From NCBI GenBank assembly GCA_012270525.1, contig JAAXIE010000182.1, forward strand, positions 1 through 5,880: a stretch of DNA of 5,880 bases. Reading direction: 5' to 3'. The notes beneath the pieces are model-generated. The model made no database searches, was not told where the DNA came from, and saw only the letters and a list, made by a program, of their open reading frames with translations. Position 1 is the first letter of the stretch, and each line of letters opens with the position of its first letter. Shown one piece after another: positions 5,840 through 5,880 of the stretch. A program made the translations under genes and the position numbers. This DNA is from Dehalococcoidia bacterium (GTDB lineage: Bacteria; Chloroflexota; Dehalococcoidia; UBA3495; JAAXIE01).

Positions 5840-5868
5840 ATTCTAGAGTTGACCCTATGGGGTGTCAA
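5840..5868 (-). promoter_or_regulatory. Sigma70-type promoter of the - strand operon
   Basis: Read on the - strand: -35 box TTGACA (5868-5863, exact consensus), a 17-base spacer, and -10 box TAGAAT (5845-5840, five of six consensus bases). The expected start is near 5832-5834, giving a leader of about 42 bases before the RAM gene's GTG. Position, strand and spacing all fit the head of the operon. It is the only strong promoter I found in the window. Confidence 0.75.
5849..5868. promoter_or_regulatory. Candidate operator: inverted repeat covering the -35 box and spacer
   Basis: TTGACCC (5849-5855), a 4-base centre TATG, then GGGTGTCAA (5860-5868). The arms are complementary except for one extra base in the right arm. 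The right arm contains the whole -35 box, so a protein bound here would block RNA polymerase. A repressor of the TetR, GntR or MarR kind is plausible for a fatty-acid-type operon, but no regulator with a DNA-binding domain is encoded in the window. Confidence 0.4.
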
Positions 5869-5880
5869 ACCGGAGCACTA

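Overview
The window is gene-dense, GC-rich chromosomal DNA. It holds the 3' end of one gene on the + strand (cut by the left edge) and, facing it, a compact seven-gene block on the - strand. The mix of a TGS-domain GTPase, a luciferase-like (probably F420-linked) oxidoreductase, paired acyl-CoA dehydrogenases and a free-standing Lrp/AsnC ligand-binding domain, with frequent GTG/TTG starts, suggests a free-living bacterium of the Chloroflexota (Dehalococcoidia/SAR202-like) or an actinobacterium-like lineage. This placement is inferred from gene content only. I see no mobile element, tRNA, rRNA or CRISPR array.

Layout, left to right: 1-648 (+) C-terminal part of a DRG/Obg-type GTPase with a TGS domain; a 5-base gap; then on the - strand, read from right to left: a promoter at 5840-5868, a stand-alone RAM (Lrp/AsnC effector-binding) protein (5551-5790), a large acyl-CoA dehydrogenase (4307-5482), a second, divergent acyl-CoA dehydrogenase (3114-4244), a HIT-family hydrolase (2721-3065), a YqeK-like HD phosphohydrolase (2125-2718), an unrecognised tail-anchored protein (1634-2125) and a luciferase-like oxidoreductase (654-1637). 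Gaps between the - strand genes are 68, 62, 48, 2, -1 and -4 bases, so one operon with translational coupling at its distal end is likely.

The two dehydrogenases look like the two halves of an alpha2beta2 enzyme. The large one keeps a Glu at the isovaleryl-CoA-dehydrogenase-type catalytic position; the small one has neither usual catalytic Glu. HIT and YqeK proteins both act on adenine dinucleotides or adenylylated compounds, so the operon may join acyl-CoA oxidation to the clean-up of AMP conjugates or Ap4A, with the RAM protein as a possible small-molecule sensor. That functional link is inference. The most noteworthy regulatory signal is a near-consensus sigma70-type promoter whose -35 box and spacer form an inverted repeat, with a second perfect 7-bp inverted repeat over the expected transcription start.
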